A stretch of DNA of 64,000 bases from UBA5420 sp964485345 (GTDB taxonomy: Bacteria > Bacillota > Limnochordia > Darwinibacteriales > Darwinibacteriaceae). This document shows positions 1 through 8,348 of this stretch, piece by piece. The translations under genes and the position numbers were made by a program. Location of the stretch: positions 1 to 64,000 of the forward strand of contig CAZAJB010000001.1 of assembly GCA_964485345.1 (NCBI GenBank), written 5' to 3'. Within the stretch, counting starts at the first letter, position 1; each line of letters opens with the position of its first letter. Under the pieces are notes generated by a model. The model worked only from the letters and a program-made list of their open reading frames with translations, was not told the DNA's origin and ran no database searches.

Positions 1-505
1 CCACAAGTGATCTAGGTTTGGCCTCAGGATTGTCTTGACCAAAGGGAACAAAGTAAAGGTGTGGGACGTTTAAGAGTGTTCCAATGTTCCTAGCGTTCAG
101 TCCTAGGGCGTCATTGGTGGAAATGGCTAATACCAAAGGTTTCCCATTGCGCAATTGCGTCTTGGCAGCCATCAGAACCGCTGTGTCAGTCACAGCATTG
201 GCCAACTTGGCTAGCGAACTGCCGGTACAAGGTGCCACCACCAAGCAATCAAGTATTTTGGACGGTCCTAGAGGTTCTGCATCTACAATCGTGGTAATCA
301 CTGACCTGCCAGTCAAGGCAGAAAAATGGGCGATAATTTCTGTCCCAACACCGAAACGGGTGGTGGTTTCAGCTACCGTCGGTGATGCAATGGGATAGAC
401 TTCAGCCCCGGCCTCCTTGATCTTTTTCACCTGAGGCCAGATCTCTTCATACGTGCAATGACTACCCGTTAAAGCAAATCCAATGTTCTTACCTCGTATA
501 GTCAT
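1..505 (-). CDS. dpaB: Dipicolinate synthase subunit B (partial, cut by window start)
   Basis: Flavoprotein-like subunit that works with DpaA to oxidise the dihydrodipicolinate intermediate to dipicolinic acid, the calcium-chelating solute of the spore core, made in the mother cell. The minus-strand frame from an ATG at 505 begins MTIRGKNIGFALTGSHCTYE and is open to base 1. It contains the family features VVAPCTGSSLAKLANAVTD and ISTNDALGLNARN. The start overlaps the end of dpaA by 17 bases, as expected for a coupled dpaA-dpaB pair. The C-terminus (roughly the last 30 residues) lies outside the window. Confidence 0.93.
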   Translation of the reverse strand, partial: MTIRGKNIGFALTGSHCTYEEIWPQVKKIKEAGAEVYPIASPTVAETTTRFGVGTEIIAHFSALTGRSVITTIVDAEPLGPSKILDCLVVAPCTGSSLAKLANAVTDTAVLMAAKTQLRNGKPLVLAISTNDALGLNARNIGTLLNVPHLYFVPFGQDNPEAKPRSLV

Positions 506-1403
506 CCTGACGCTCCTCTCCTAGTAGTTTTTCAAGTAGGTGAGGAATCGTTTGAATCAGTATATCCGCAGCTGTCTTAGGAGCCACCCTGCCTGGAAGT
601 GACAGGGCATGAATGGCTATGATCCCAAGCTCCCTAGCTGCTGAGAAATCTGTGCCACCCGGTCCGGAGGCAATGTCAACAATCACCGCCGTAGGATCAA
701 GCAGCCTCAAGTATGAACGTGGCAGTACCATGGCTGGGATCGTATTAAAGATAATCTGAAAGTCCGCCCTGGAGGCCAAGGCGGAAAGTCTCAAAGACTC
801 ACAATGCAAGGCAACAGCACGAGCAAGATCCACGGGCAAGCGAGAACTCACCGTGACATGAGCCCCAAGGCCTACTAGAAGCTGAGCCAAGGTCGTTCCA
901 CATCTCCCTAGACCAAGGACAAGGCAGCGAGAATTGTGGATTGTAATCGCCGTGTTTTCCATGGCAACCGCGATAGCACCTTCTGCGGTGGGTATGGAAT
1001 TAAGCACAGCGATTTCGTCGATCTCGGCCATTTCCACAAGAACCAGCCCATACTGGGTAGCCAAGCCTCGGATTATGGGTTTGGCGACACCAATTAAGAG
1101 GGGTGTCTTGCTCGGAATTACCGGAATCACTTGAGCCAAAGAAATCGGCCCATCGTTGGGCCCTACGCTCGCTGCGATCCGTCCCTCAGCATCTGTATTA
1201 CTCATGGGGGCGATTACCGCTTCGCTACCCCGTAAGGCTTCTACGGGATCACCGAAGTGCAGTGCCCGTATTAGGGATCCCTCCCTGGGAAAACCGACTA
1301 GACGTAGATCTGCACCGAGGTCAACCAGCGCCTCAGCCAACCCAACCTCGCGTTCATCACAACCGAGCATCGTTATGGGTACACCGTCTAGCTGACGAAC
1401 CAT
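489..1403 (-). CDS. dpaA: Dipicolinate synthase subunit A
   Basis: NAD(P)-binding Rossmann-type subunit of dipicolinate synthase (SpoVFA). It makes dipicolinate from the lysine-pathway intermediate in the sporulating mother cell. The 304-residue length is normal for the family. The dinucleotide-binding stretch LVLGLGRCGTTLAQLLVGLG lies near residue 160, and the N-terminal half (GCDEREVGLAEALVDLG) is typical of the D-isomer dehydrogenase-like fold. It follows dapB with a 31-base gap and overlaps dpaB, so precursor supply and DPA synthesis are probably co-transcribed. A mother-cell sigma-K dependence is expected from B. subtilis, but I did not identify a promoter. Confidence 0.95.
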   Translation of the reverse strand: MVRQLDGVPITMLGCDEREVGLAEALVDLGADLRLVGFPREGSLIRALHFGDPVEALRGSEAVIAPMSNTDAEGRIAASVGPNDGPISLAQVIPVIPSKTPLLIGVAKPIIRGLATQYGLVLVEMAEIDEIAVLNSIPTAEGAIAVAMENTAITIHNSRCLVLGLGRCGTTLAQLLVGLGAHVTVSSRLPVDLARAVALHCESLRLSALASRADFQIIFNTIPAMVLPRSYLRLLDPTAVIVDIASGPGGTDFSAARELGIIAIHALSLPGRVAPKTAADILIQTIPHLLEKLLGEERQDDYTR

Positions 1404-1434
1404 GACAAACCCTCCTCACCGCAACTCATTAGTA

Positions 1435-2127
1435 CTATATGTCGGTGAAAAGAATGTGTTCTAGTCCTATGACGACTCCTTTGATGTAGTTGATTCGCCT
1501 TATAGCGAACAAAACTCCTGGCATGAAGCTTTGGCGATTGTTCGAATCATGACGTATGGTCAGGGTCTGCCCCGGTAGTCCTAGGATAACCTCTTGATGA
1601 GCCACCAAACCGGGCAACCGCACACTATGAATGGGAATCTCTTCATTGTGCGCTTCCTGCATAAGCTTTCGAGTCCGAAGTGCCGTTCCTGAGGGGGCGT
1701 CCAACTTCTGCGCATGGTGATACTCGATAATCTCGGCATGTTCAAAAAAAGCCACCGCTTCCTTAGCGTACTTCATCATGAGAACAGCTCCAATTGCAAA
1801 GTTTGGAGCAATAATGGCCTTCCAGTTCTCCTGGAGCGCCCTGACTTTCCATTCCTTCAGCTCGGTCTCTGTCAAGCCAGTGGTTCCGATGACCATAGGC
1901 ACATTGTATGCTAGACAGGTCTCCATGCTCTTCCCTACCGCACCTGGGGCTGTAAAATCCACCACAACATCTACGGGGGTCGCCTCTAGAGCATCCTTTA
2001 GGCTCGTAAATGACTCCCGACCAGCGGGATCCACCCCACCTACCAAATGCAAATCAGAGGAGCTGTGTACAGCTTGACATACTTCGCTACCCATCTTTCC
2101 GGCAGCGCCATTGACTACAACTCGCAT
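1435..2127 (-). CDS. dapB: 4-hydroxy-tetrahydrodipicolinate reductase
   Basis: Reduces 4-hydroxy-tetrahydrodipicolinate with NAD(P)H in the diaminopimelate/lysine pathway. Its substrate pool is also drawn on by DpaAB for dipicolinate. The N-terminal glycine loop (VVNGAAGKMGSEV) and the catalytic/substrate-binding signature YHHAQKLDAPSGTA near residue 150 are both present. At 230 residues it is slightly shorter than the usual 240-270. The ATG at 2127 has a GGGGAAGTAG Shine-Dalgarno immediately upstream. Placement directly before dpaA-dpaB links lysine precursor flux to spore DPA. Confidence 0.95.
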   Translation of the reverse strand: MRVVVNGAAGKMGSEVCQAVHSSSDLHLVGGVDPAGRESFTSLKDALEATPVDVVVDFTAPGAVGKSMETCLAYNVPMVIGTTGLTETELKEWKVRALQENWKAIIAPNFAIGAVLMMKYAKEAVAFFEHAEIIEYHHAQKLDAPSGTALRTRKLMQEAHNEEIPIHSVRLPGLVAHQEVILGLPGQTLTIRHDSNNRQSFMPGVLFAIRRINYIKGVVIGLEHILFTDI

Positions 2128-2199
2128 CTACTTCCCCTCCTTAGCCATTGCAGTGCATTCGACTTTTAGCCGCAACTTTCCTGCATAGGGTGGGACAAG

Positions 2200-2224
2200 A
2201 AAAAAGGCCACCGCTTTGGTAGCC
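2200..2224 (-). terminator. Rho-independent terminator of the general stress protein gene
   Basis: On the minus strand a stem GGCTACC/GGTGGCC (one G-T wobble) with loop AAAGC is followed by six T residues. It lies just past the stop codon at 2239 and separates that gene from dapB. Confidence 0.75.
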
Positions 2225-2238
2225 CCTTTCAGTAAGGT

Positions 2239-2760
2239 CTAGTTGGTACTTTCGCCTCCGCCATGAGATTCAACGTCTTTCGCTCCGTTTTGCCGGAGAA
2301 TTGAACTAGCGTCATTGACCTTGTCCTCGCTGGTCTCAATGACCGCTAGTATACCACCTTGTTTCAGATTCTCCTCGTACTGCTGGCCTCTCTCCTCGGG
2401 GATGCCAAGGTCGATTAGGCCTCCCGCCACTCCCCCAGTAACAGCTCCAGACAATACTCCCGCCAGCGGGCCCGCGGCCACAATGGGACCAATCCCGGGA
2501 ATGGCCAATGCTCCAACTCCAGCCAAAAGCCCTGCCATCCCGCCTAATGCTCCACCCCAGGTGGTTCCGTCGGCGACGGAATCCGTACCTCCAAAGTCGG
2601 AACCAGTCTCCATATCTCCAGATCCCTGTTTGCCCGTGCGCCCTTGGCTATCTTTTGCTAAGATAGAGATTTCGTTATCTTGAAAGCCCTTGTTTCTCAG
2701 GGCTTTCACCGCATCTTCCGCAGTGCTGATGTCCCGAAAGACACCTATGACAGTTGACAA
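2239..2760 (-). CDS. General stress protein 17M / YflT-like
   Basis: 173-residue protein whose first 40 residues (MSTVIGVFRDISTAEDAVKA) match the general-stress-protein-17M/YflT domain, a small alpha/beta fold of unknown biochemistry. The middle (about 70-125) is an unbroken Gly/Ala-rich hydrophobic stretch (GGMAGLLAGVGALAIPGIGP) that looks like a glycine-zipper membrane segment. The end returns to a beta-alpha unit (GGILAVIETSEDKVNDASSI). The gene stands alone, with its own terminator downstream. An envelope stress role is plausible from the domain only. Confidence 0.75.
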   Translation of the reverse strand: MSTVIGVFRDISTAEDAVKALRNKGFQDNEISILAKDSQGRTGKQGSGDMETGSDFGGTDSVADGTTWGGALGGMAGLLAGVGALAIPGIGPIVAAGPLAGVLSGAVTGGVAGGLIDLGIPEERGQQYEENLKQGGILAVIETSEDKVNDASSILRQNGAKDVESHGGGESTN

Positions 2761-2792
2761 GAGAATTCCCCCTTTCGTTTCTTGAGACTAGC

Positions 2793-3092
2793 TTACCCAA
2801 ACAAAGGGGGCTTATACCTGCGGGGCCTCTCCTCGATTTTCTTCATCACGTCGGAATAATCCTCGGCCGTGGTGAGGTCGACGATAATCAAATCGCGCCC
2901 AATCTTCTTAATACCGCGCCAAGGAATCACTATGAGTTTAGGTCGAAACCAACGGTGACCATAGGGAATCACAATCGACTCTACTTCACCACTTCGCGAG
3001 TTCAAAATTAGGTCCGTATGGTCAACTACGCCGAGGCGAATCCCTTCATCAATGCAGATGATTTCTTTCCCTGCTAATTCTGAATAGCGCAT
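2793..3092 (-). CDS. ymxH: YlmC/YmxH-family PRC-barrel sporulation protein
   Basis: Small PRC-barrel protein of the YlmC/YmxH family, found beside dpaA and the M16 peptidase in many spore-formers; molecular role unknown. I place the start at the ATG at 3092 (MRYSELAGKEIICIDEGIRL) because it aligns with family N-termini and has a GGGGTGGGATGG ribosome site. An upstream in-frame ATG at 3113 would add seven residues. The barrel motifs LGVVDHTDLILNSRSGEVES and VIPWRGIKKIGRDLIIVDL are visible. The tail PRRYKPPLFG is basic and proline-rich. Confidence 0.85.
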   Translation of the reverse strand: MRYSELAGKEIICIDEGIRLGVVDHTDLILNSRSGEVESIVIPYGHRWFRPKLIVIPWRGIKKIGRDLIIVDLTTAEDYSDVMKKIEERPRRYKPPLFG

Positions 3093-3135
3093 GATCCCAT
3101 CCCACCCCACCATAACATATGTGCGAAGAAAGTTA

Positions 3136-4377
3136 CTAGAACTTCCATCCCCATGATATGCAAAAGCTGCTAGGATTGTTAAAACCGGAAGTCATGTTGC
3201 CTCGATCATATTGCCCAATCTCTAATTTTAGGTGATCATGTTCGATTAAGACCGAATAGTGCGTACGATGTTCCAGAAAGTCATACTTTCCAATCAAGCG
3301 CCAGCGCAGCGTCTCTCCAAACTTGCATTCTAGACGACCAATCTGGCGCAAAGCATGGAGTCTGATGCTTATGGTTACCTCGCCCATGGCGAAGTCAGTG
3401 CGGAGAGTACTGTTTAGGGGATCAAATTGAAGGAGGGTGTCGCCCAGAGCATAGCGCATCATCACAGCAGGCGTCGGTTGGATGCGCCATTCTAGGCTAG
3501 TGGGCTTGTCTTTCGCAGCAAGCTTCCACACCAGTTGACGATAATCTCTCGTCGCATCCATATTGGTATGGCGGCGCAGATTGAGGCTTAGATTGATCTG
3601 GCCATACTCGGTGGATAGATCAAGCTCCCAGCCCCGACGGTTTGGAGTGTATTGATTGGTCTTGGCTAGGAGACTGAGAAAGCCGGGATCGATTTGCTGC
3701 AGGACCAAGTTTCCGCTGAAACCTAGGGCGTCCCCCCTTAGCTCCAAGACCCGGGCTCGGCTTTCCTCGCCCCTAAAATCTACCTGCCATCCTGTTGCCG
3801 CCTCGACTGCCAAGTTGCCTAGCTTGCCGCCAGCCTGTAATATCCTGGCAGACCCAGCTTCGCTCCTACCGGCATACTGCAATTGCAGTCCACGCAATGA
3901 TAGGTTCCCCAGCTCAAGAACGCTCTCCACAAACAGTGCATCCACAACATCTCGACTTTTGAAGGGCACCTGCCTGAGGATACCTAGATTCACCTGTGGA
4001 CTCTGCAAAATCGCCGAATAACTGTCTGCGGTGTATTGGTTCTTGTTGATTAAGCGGAAAATTTCTCCGGACGTGAAATGGTCTTGATTGTGATTAAGAA
4101 CCGCTCGGAGATTCGCCAAAAGCGGAAAAACCAGCTTCCACCGGGTCTCTATCTGGGGCCTAAAGAGTTGCTGTAGATCGAAGTGAGCATCAAGTCCCCA
4201 GGCAAGCTCATACCGTTTCAGGCCACGTTCTAGATTTTTCCCCAGGTCAAGGCTTAAGGTAGAACTTGCGCCCTCGGTTCCCACCATCCCCGCAAATTCG
4301 CCGCCCAAGTAGGATGCATGGACGTTCGAGGCCACTAGTAGGCAAAAAAGTACAAAAAAAACCCCGCGCATGTACAA
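3136..4377 (-). CDS. Secreted beta-barrel-like (outer-membrane-type) protein
   Basis: I do not recognise a named family. The 413-residue product starts at a TTG (4377) six bases after AGGAGAGG. It has a signal peptide (MRGVFFVLFCLLVASNVHAS) and then almost only short alternating hydrophobic/polar strands, for example ISIRLHALRQIGRLECKFGE and WRLIGKYDFLEHRTHYSVLI. It ends in SWGWKF, so the terminal residue is aromatic, as in the beta-signal of outer-membrane barrels. There are few cysteines and no lipobox. It has its own sigma-A-like promoter and lies between the dUTPase and ymxH. An outer-membrane barrel is the best reading; an ordinary exported beta-rich protein remains possible. Confidence 0.6.
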   Translation of the reverse strand: MYMRGVFFVLFCLLVASNVHASYLGGEFAGMVGTEGASSTLSLDLGKNLERGLKRYELAWGLDAHFDLQQLFRPQIETRWKLVFPLLANLRAVLNHNQDHFTSGEIFRLINKNQYTADSYSAILQSPQVNLGILRQVPFKSRDVVDALFVESVLELGNLSLRGLQLQYAGRSEAGSARILQAGGKLGNLAVEAATGWQVDFRGEESRARVLELRGDALGFSGNLVLQQIDPGFLSLLAKTNQYTPNRRGWELDLSTEYGQINLSLNLRRHTNMDATRDYRQLVWKLAAKDKPTSLEWRIQPTPAVMMRYALGDTLLQFDPLNSTLRTDFAMGEVTISIRLHALRQIGRLECKFGETLRWRLIGKYDFLEHRTHYSVLIEHDHLKLEIGQYDRGNMTSGFNNPSSFCISWGWKF

Positions 4378-4423
4378 AAAAGAACCTCTCCTTTGGACAT
4401 CTCCCTGGGCGCGGAGTACTTAG

Positions 4424-4452
4424 AGTATAGCACAATTAACTACTTTTTCCAA
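4424..4452 (-). promoter_or_regulatory. Sigma-A-type promoter for the barrel-like gene
   Basis: Minus strand: TTGGAA (4452-4447), a 17-base spacer, then TATACT (4429-4424). The -35 lies inside the 3' end of the dUTPase gene. Transcription would begin about 40 bases upstream of the TTG start at 4377. Confidence 0.6.
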
Positions 4453-4805
4453 GCATACCCTGGCCGGTCTGTGGCCCCCTCTTGACGGGCAAAATTCTCC
4501 CGGTTCTTGCGGACGTAGGCTTGGTAAAGCTCTTCAGGACCTATACCGGCCTTCAGACACATGCTCACAAAGAAATGGAGCACATCTACGATCTCCTCTG
4601 TCAGCTTATTATGGTCAAGTGGCTTGGGGTCCTTCCACCACTTGAAATTGACTTCATCCAGGATTTCGCCAAGTTCGGAAATAATGGCTAAGACTTCCTT
4701 CTGAATCCAAATCTCAGGAGGATACTCAAGATCCCTGTGTTCCATGACAGCCTCGTCAAACTGTTCTTGCAGGCTGAATATTCCTCTCAACATATCGTCT
4801 GGCAT
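4440..4805 (-). CDS. Dimeric dUTPase / MazG-like all-alpha NTP pyrophosphatase
   Basis: 121-residue all-alpha nucleotide pyrophosphatase of the dimeric dUTPase type, which hydrolyses dUTP (or a related NTP) to the monophosphate and pyrophosphate to keep uracil out of DNA. The metal-binding helix pair is visible as ISELGEILDEVNFKWWK and EEIVDVLHFFVSMCLKAG, giving the E-x-x-E and E-x-x-D pattern of the family. Its 5' end overlaps the 3' end of the M16 peptidase gene by 19 bases, so the two are probably translated from one message. Confidence 0.85.
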   Translation of the reverse strand: MPDDMLRGIFSLQEQFDEAVMEHRDLEYPPEIWIQKEVLAIISELGEILDEVNFKWWKDPKPLDHNKLTEEIVDVLHFFVSMCLKAGIGPEELYQAYVRKNRENFARQEGATDRPGYAWKK

Positions 4806-6043
4806 AGTACATCCTCCTTTACCAGTTGCCTAGGCCCGAGGGCAACCCAACTCCACTTCTCAGGGTCGTAGACAATGCTGGCTAGTTCCATCAAGTCTTC
4901 ATAGGTCACGTCTGCAAGGCGTTTCATGGTATCCTCTGGCGTCGTAAGCCTGCCTTCATCCATCTCGCCCTTGATCAAACGAGTCATGCGAGTACTGGTG
5001 CTTTCAAGAGAGAGCATCAAACTGCCTTTCATCTGACCTTTCGCCCTCTCGAGCATGGCCGGGGTTATGAGGTGTGGTATGCCACCGAACAGCGTACGAA
5101 GCACGTCCCACACTTGGGCCCATTGCTGTGGATTAAAGCCGGCGTAAATGCCGTAGGAACCAGCATCATCGTAAAGCGAGGTGAAGGAGTAGGTGTTGTA
5201 AACCAAGCCCCGCTCCTCTCGCATTTCCTGGAAGAGTAGGGAGCTGACACCGCCACCAATCATGGTGTCTAGAAGAGCTAGCGCATATCGCCTGCCATCG
5301 TGGCGACAGAGTGCGGGTCCACCAAGACATAAATGCACCTGCTCAATGTCCTTGTCCTGAAAACGCCCCTGCCCTGACCGGTGCGAGGCCTTGTCCAACA
5401 ACGGCCTAGAACCTCGCGACAAAGAACCAAAGGCAGCGCCAAAGGTATCCACCACTTGTTCATGGCTGATATTGCCCGCACTGGCAATCACGAGCCGGTC
5501 TGCGGTATAATGTTTTGCCAGATACTCCCGGATCATCTCAGGCGTGAAGCCGCTGATGCTCTGTGTGGAGCCGATAATATTGCGGCCGAGGGGATCCTCT
5601 GGCCACATCGCATCAAAAAACAGGTCATGAACAAGCTCCTCAGGAGAGTCCTCGTACATACTCAGTTCCTCAAGAACCACATTTCTCTCCTTCAGCACAT
5701 CGGAGGGAGAAAACAAAGAAGAGAGCAACATCTGCTCTAAGAGATCCGATGCTGTAGCATAGTGCTCGTCAAGGACCTTGAAGTAGTAACAGGTCTGATC
5801 CTTGCCCGTAAAGGCATTAAGGTAGCCTCCACGTTGATCCATGACCTCAGCGATATCTTTAGCAGAGTACTTGGCCGTGCCTTTAAACATCATGTGTTCG
5901 ATGAAGTGAGAAATCCCCCATTCAGGTTGCTCTTCATGGCGGCTACCCACCTCATACCATGCTCCGAGTGTCACCGAGCGAAGATATGGCAAATACTCGG
6001 TAATGATGCGAATCCCATTGGGCAATTCAGTGCGTTGGTACAT
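4787..6043 (-). CDS. mlpA: M16-family zinc peptidase (MlpA/YmxG-like)
   Basis: Zinc metalloprotease of the pitrilysin/processing-peptidase family. The inverted zinc motif HFIEH and a downstream glutamate in ELSMYEDSPEEL are present near residues 45-125, followed by the inactive-half fold (GGGVSSLLFQEMREERGLVY). I start at ATG 6043 (MYQRTELPNG): it has an AGGGGGAT ribosome site, whereas the longer ORF start at 6124 lacks the family N-terminus. That gives 418 residues, a normal length. In B. subtilis mlpA lies beside ymxH and dpaA, and here the same neighbourhood is split only by the barrel-like gene and the dUTPase. Confidence 0.9.
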   Translation of the reverse strand: MYQRTELPNGIRIITEYLPYLRSVTLGAWYEVGSRHEEQPEWGISHFIEHMMFKGTAKYSAKDIAEVMDQRGGYLNAFTGKDQTCYYFKVLDEHYATASDLLEQMLLSSLFSPSDVLKERNVVLEELSMYEDSPEELVHDLFFDAMWPEDPLGRNIIGSTQSISGFTPEMIREYLAKHYTADRLVIASAGNISHEQVVDTFGAAFGSLSRGSRPLLDKASHRSGQGRFQDKDIEQVHLCLGGPALCRHDGRRYALALLDTMIGGGVSSLLFQEMREERGLVYNTYSFTSLYDDAGSYGIYAGFNPQQWAQVWDVLRTLFGGIPHLITPAMLERAKGQMKGSLMLSLESTSTRMTRLIKGEMDEGRLTTPEDTMKRLADVTYEDLMELASIVYDPEKWSWVALGPRQLVKEDVLCQTIC

Positions 6044-6105
6044 TCTATCCCCCTGTGCGGCTAGGCAAATCTGCCAATACGCACTTTTCTTTCCACTGAT
6101 CTTTA

Positions 6106-6125
6106 TATGGTAATATGATACCATA
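6106..6125. promoter_or_regulatory. Palindrome in the divergent mlpA / GH18-like intergenic region
   Basis: TATGGTA and TACCATA form a perfect 7-bp inverted repeat separated by ATATGA, 31 bases before the plus-strand start at 6156. A TATGAT -10-like hexamer sits inside it on the plus strand. It looks like an operator or promoter-overlapping site; no regulator is encoded nearby. Confidence 0.4.
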
Positions 6126-6155
6126 GATTCATCAGACCAGAAAGGGGGGATTCCA

Positions 6156-7373
6156 GTGAATCAGGGTATCATTGCAGCAGTATTGTCCGTCTTGTTCTAT
6201 CTCACCACTCTGTTCACGGGAGGGCAGGCACAGCCCATGCAATCCATGGATCCTCCCATGACGCAGCAAGACTACACCGTCTTAGGTCAAATGGGCACAG
6301 TGACAGTTGACAGGGTGACAATCAGACACAGCCCAGCAACAGACGGTAAACCTCTAGGGACTGTCACGAAAGGCGCCACGATTACCATTTTGGATGAAAG
6401 CGATAATTGGTATAAGATTCGTCCTCGCCTCGGAACCGAGGGTTGGGTTCCGAATTATGCCGTAGGCATCGAAAAAGTGGAACGCGAAGTCCCCAAGCAG
6501 GTGGTTCTGGGCTTCTATCCTGGTGGCGATCTAGCTTACGATAGCCTCTTAGAAAACAGGGCTAGGCTGACAGGTATCGCTTCGTTAGGCTGGCAACTCG
6601 ATAGTTACGGTACCCTTACTCATTCTTCTAGCTTTGATCACGAAGAAATGGGACGAAGTCTGTATTATGCCGGTAACCAAGAGATGGATACCTACGCTAC
6701 CATCTCTATTCATGCTAATCCCACGCGGCTCTTGACGACGCCATACCTCCGAGAAAAGAGCATGAACCAGATCATAGATACACTACAGGAATGGGGTCTC
6801 AAAGGAGCCTTGCTCGATGTAGCCTATATTCCCGGCGAAGAGCAAAGCGAGCTTTTTGAGTTCGCCGCTGAACTGGCAGAACGTCTGGGGCAAGAGGGAT
6901 TACAGACAGCTCTTGGTCTTCCCTGGGATACGACAATTGACTATGCAACAGCGAGCCAAGGCGTAGACTACATTATACTAAAACAGGGCGCAGAGTCCCG
7001 TGCAGACGAACCTGGCCCACTGCAAGCTCTTCCTAGGGTGGAAACGATGCTCCAGGAGATCACCACACAAGTGGATGAGGATAAGCTAATTCTTGCCCTG
7101 TCCACAGGTGGTATCAACTGGTCTAGAACCGGTTCGCCTGCGTCACTGTCCCATCAGGAGATCCTAGAATTAGCGGCCCGCGAAGGGGCCAGCGTCAGGT
7201 GGGACATGGATTCTAAGACACCCTATTTTCGCTATGGTGCAGGTCAAGAAGTCTGGTTTGAAAACCGCTATAGTCTGAAGTACAAGTTTGACCTGGTCAA
7301 AGAGTACAATTTGGGCGGCCTTGCTCTTAAAGACTTGGGTCAAGAAGATGCAGATATCTGGACACATATGTAG
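6156..7373 (+). CDS. Secreted SH3 domain plus GH18-like protein
   Basis: 405-residue exported protein. It has a signal peptide (about 1-25), an SH3b cell-wall-binding domain around 48-110 (VDRVTIRHSPATDGKPLG, then GTEGWVPNYAVGIEK), and a TIM-barrel glycoside hydrolase 18-like region from about 118 (VVLGFYPGGDLAYDSLLENR). Spore-cortex and germination chitinase-fold proteins share this architecture. The place expected for the D-x-x-D-x-D-x-E catalytic motif reads GALLDVAYIPGEEQ, which lacks it, so a binding or non-catalytic role is likely. It is the only plus-strand gene in the first 47 kb, divergent from mlpA. Confidence 0.75.
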   Translation: MNQGIIAAVLSVLFYLTTLFTGGQAQPMQSMDPPMTQQDYTVLGQMGTVTVDRVTIRHSPATDGKPLGTVTKGATITILDESDNWYKIRPRLGTEGWVPNYAVGIEKVEREVPKQVVLGFYPGGDLAYDSLLENRARLTGIASLGWQLDSYGTLTHSSSFDHEEMGRSLYYAGNQEMDTYATISIHANPTRLLTTPYLREKSMNQIIDTLQEWGLKGALLDVAYIPGEEQSELFEFAAELAERLGQEGLQTALGLPWDTTIDYATASQGVDYIILKQGAESRADEPGPLQALPRVETMLQEITTQVDEDKLILALSTGGINWSRTGSPASLSHQEILELAAREGASVRWDMDSKTPYFRYGAGQEVWFENRYSLKYKFDLVKEYNLGGLALKDLGQEDADIWTHM

Positions 7374-7377
7374 GTCC

Positions 7378-8346
7378 TTAGTCTGCCAGTAGCTCAGTCA
7401 CCGTCACACACTGAAATCCACTTTGCGCCAAGTAGTCTAGGATCACTGGCAAGGCCTCTAGGGTTGGCTTCGTGGGGTGCATCAAGATGAGAGCCCCATT
7501 TGTCACTTTGCCCTTAATCCTATCGATGATTACGGTCGGTGCAGGCCTCTGCCAATCAACAGTGTCCACCGTCCAAAGCACTGTTTTGTAGCCTAACTCG
7601 GCAGCCACACTGACAGTCTGCTGGTTGAAGTCTCCTGAAGGCGGTGCAAAGATTTGAGGACGTTGTCCAGTAGCATCCATAACGAGATCCTCACCTTCTT
7701 GAATGAGCCTTGCGGTTTCTGCACGGCTCATTTCACTAGGCGAACCATGCCAGCCCCCGTGGTTTCCGATCTCATGGCCTGCTTGGGCAATGGTTTTGGC
7801 CACGCTGGGAGAGGCCTTGGCCCAACGACCCGTAGGAAACCAAGTTGCACTCACCCCATAGTGGGCAAAAACGTCAAGCATGCCCGGAATAAACTCGTCA
7901 CCCCAGTCGACATTAATCATGAGGGCAACCCGCCGCTCACTGCTGGGTCCTCGATAAATCGGTTCAAAGTTCGCTGTGGTGATGGAGGGCAGAATCGTCA
8001 CTGTGACCAAATCCACAGCAGATTGCGCTGAGGCAGCCAGTAGTGCATCTACGGTGCTTTGCACGTCCGCCAGCTGCCCTACGACCTCTGCCGTAATCTC
8101 GCCTGTCTGCCAATTGCAGCTTGCATTACTAGCCTCAACGTAGAACGTTTCTGCTAGGCTGGCTACGACATCATAGAGCTCGTGTTCTAAGAGACCTTCC
8201 ACTAACTGGCCTTCTAATGTCACTCCTTTATTCACACCATGTAAGGTGCGCACGGCCGCCTGATACAGTCTCGGTCCCAGCAGTCCGATGGCAAGAATGA
8301 GAACAACGGCTGCAATCAGCATTAATCCTCTCCTGGTGATAATCAC
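7378..8346 (-). CDS. Polysaccharide deacetylase, YlxY-like
   Basis: 322-residue NodB-homology protein with an N-terminal membrane anchor (GLMLIAAVVLILAIGLLGPR), a small alpha/beta domain (30-130) and the deacetylase domain from about 140. Motifs seen: NVDWGDEF in the position of the usual TFDDG, EIGNHGGWH for the zinc-binding HxxNH-type motif, APPSGDFN, and a C-terminal LILMHPTKP. The YlxY family, next to mlpA in B. subtilis, is reported to have non-canonical catalytic residues, so activity on peptidoglycan is uncertain. It follows the PdaB-like gene by 2 bases and is presumably co-expressed with it. Confidence 0.85.
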   Translation of the reverse strand: MIITRRGLMLIAAVVLILAIGLLGPRLYQAAVRTLHGVNKGVTLEGQLVEGLLEHELYDVVASLAETFYVEASNASCNWQTGEITAEVVGQLADVQSTVDALLAASAQSAVDLVTVTILPSITTANFEPIYRGPSSERRVALMINVDWGDEFIPGMLDVFAHYGVSATWFPTGRWAKASPSVAKTIAQAGHEIGNHGGWHGSPSEMSRAETARLIQEGEDLVMDATGQRPQIFAPPSGDFNQQTVSVAAELGYKTVLWTVDTVDWQRPAPTVIIDRIKGKVTNGALILMHPTKPTLEALPVILDYLAQSGFQCVTVTELLAD

Positions 8347-8348
8347 CC

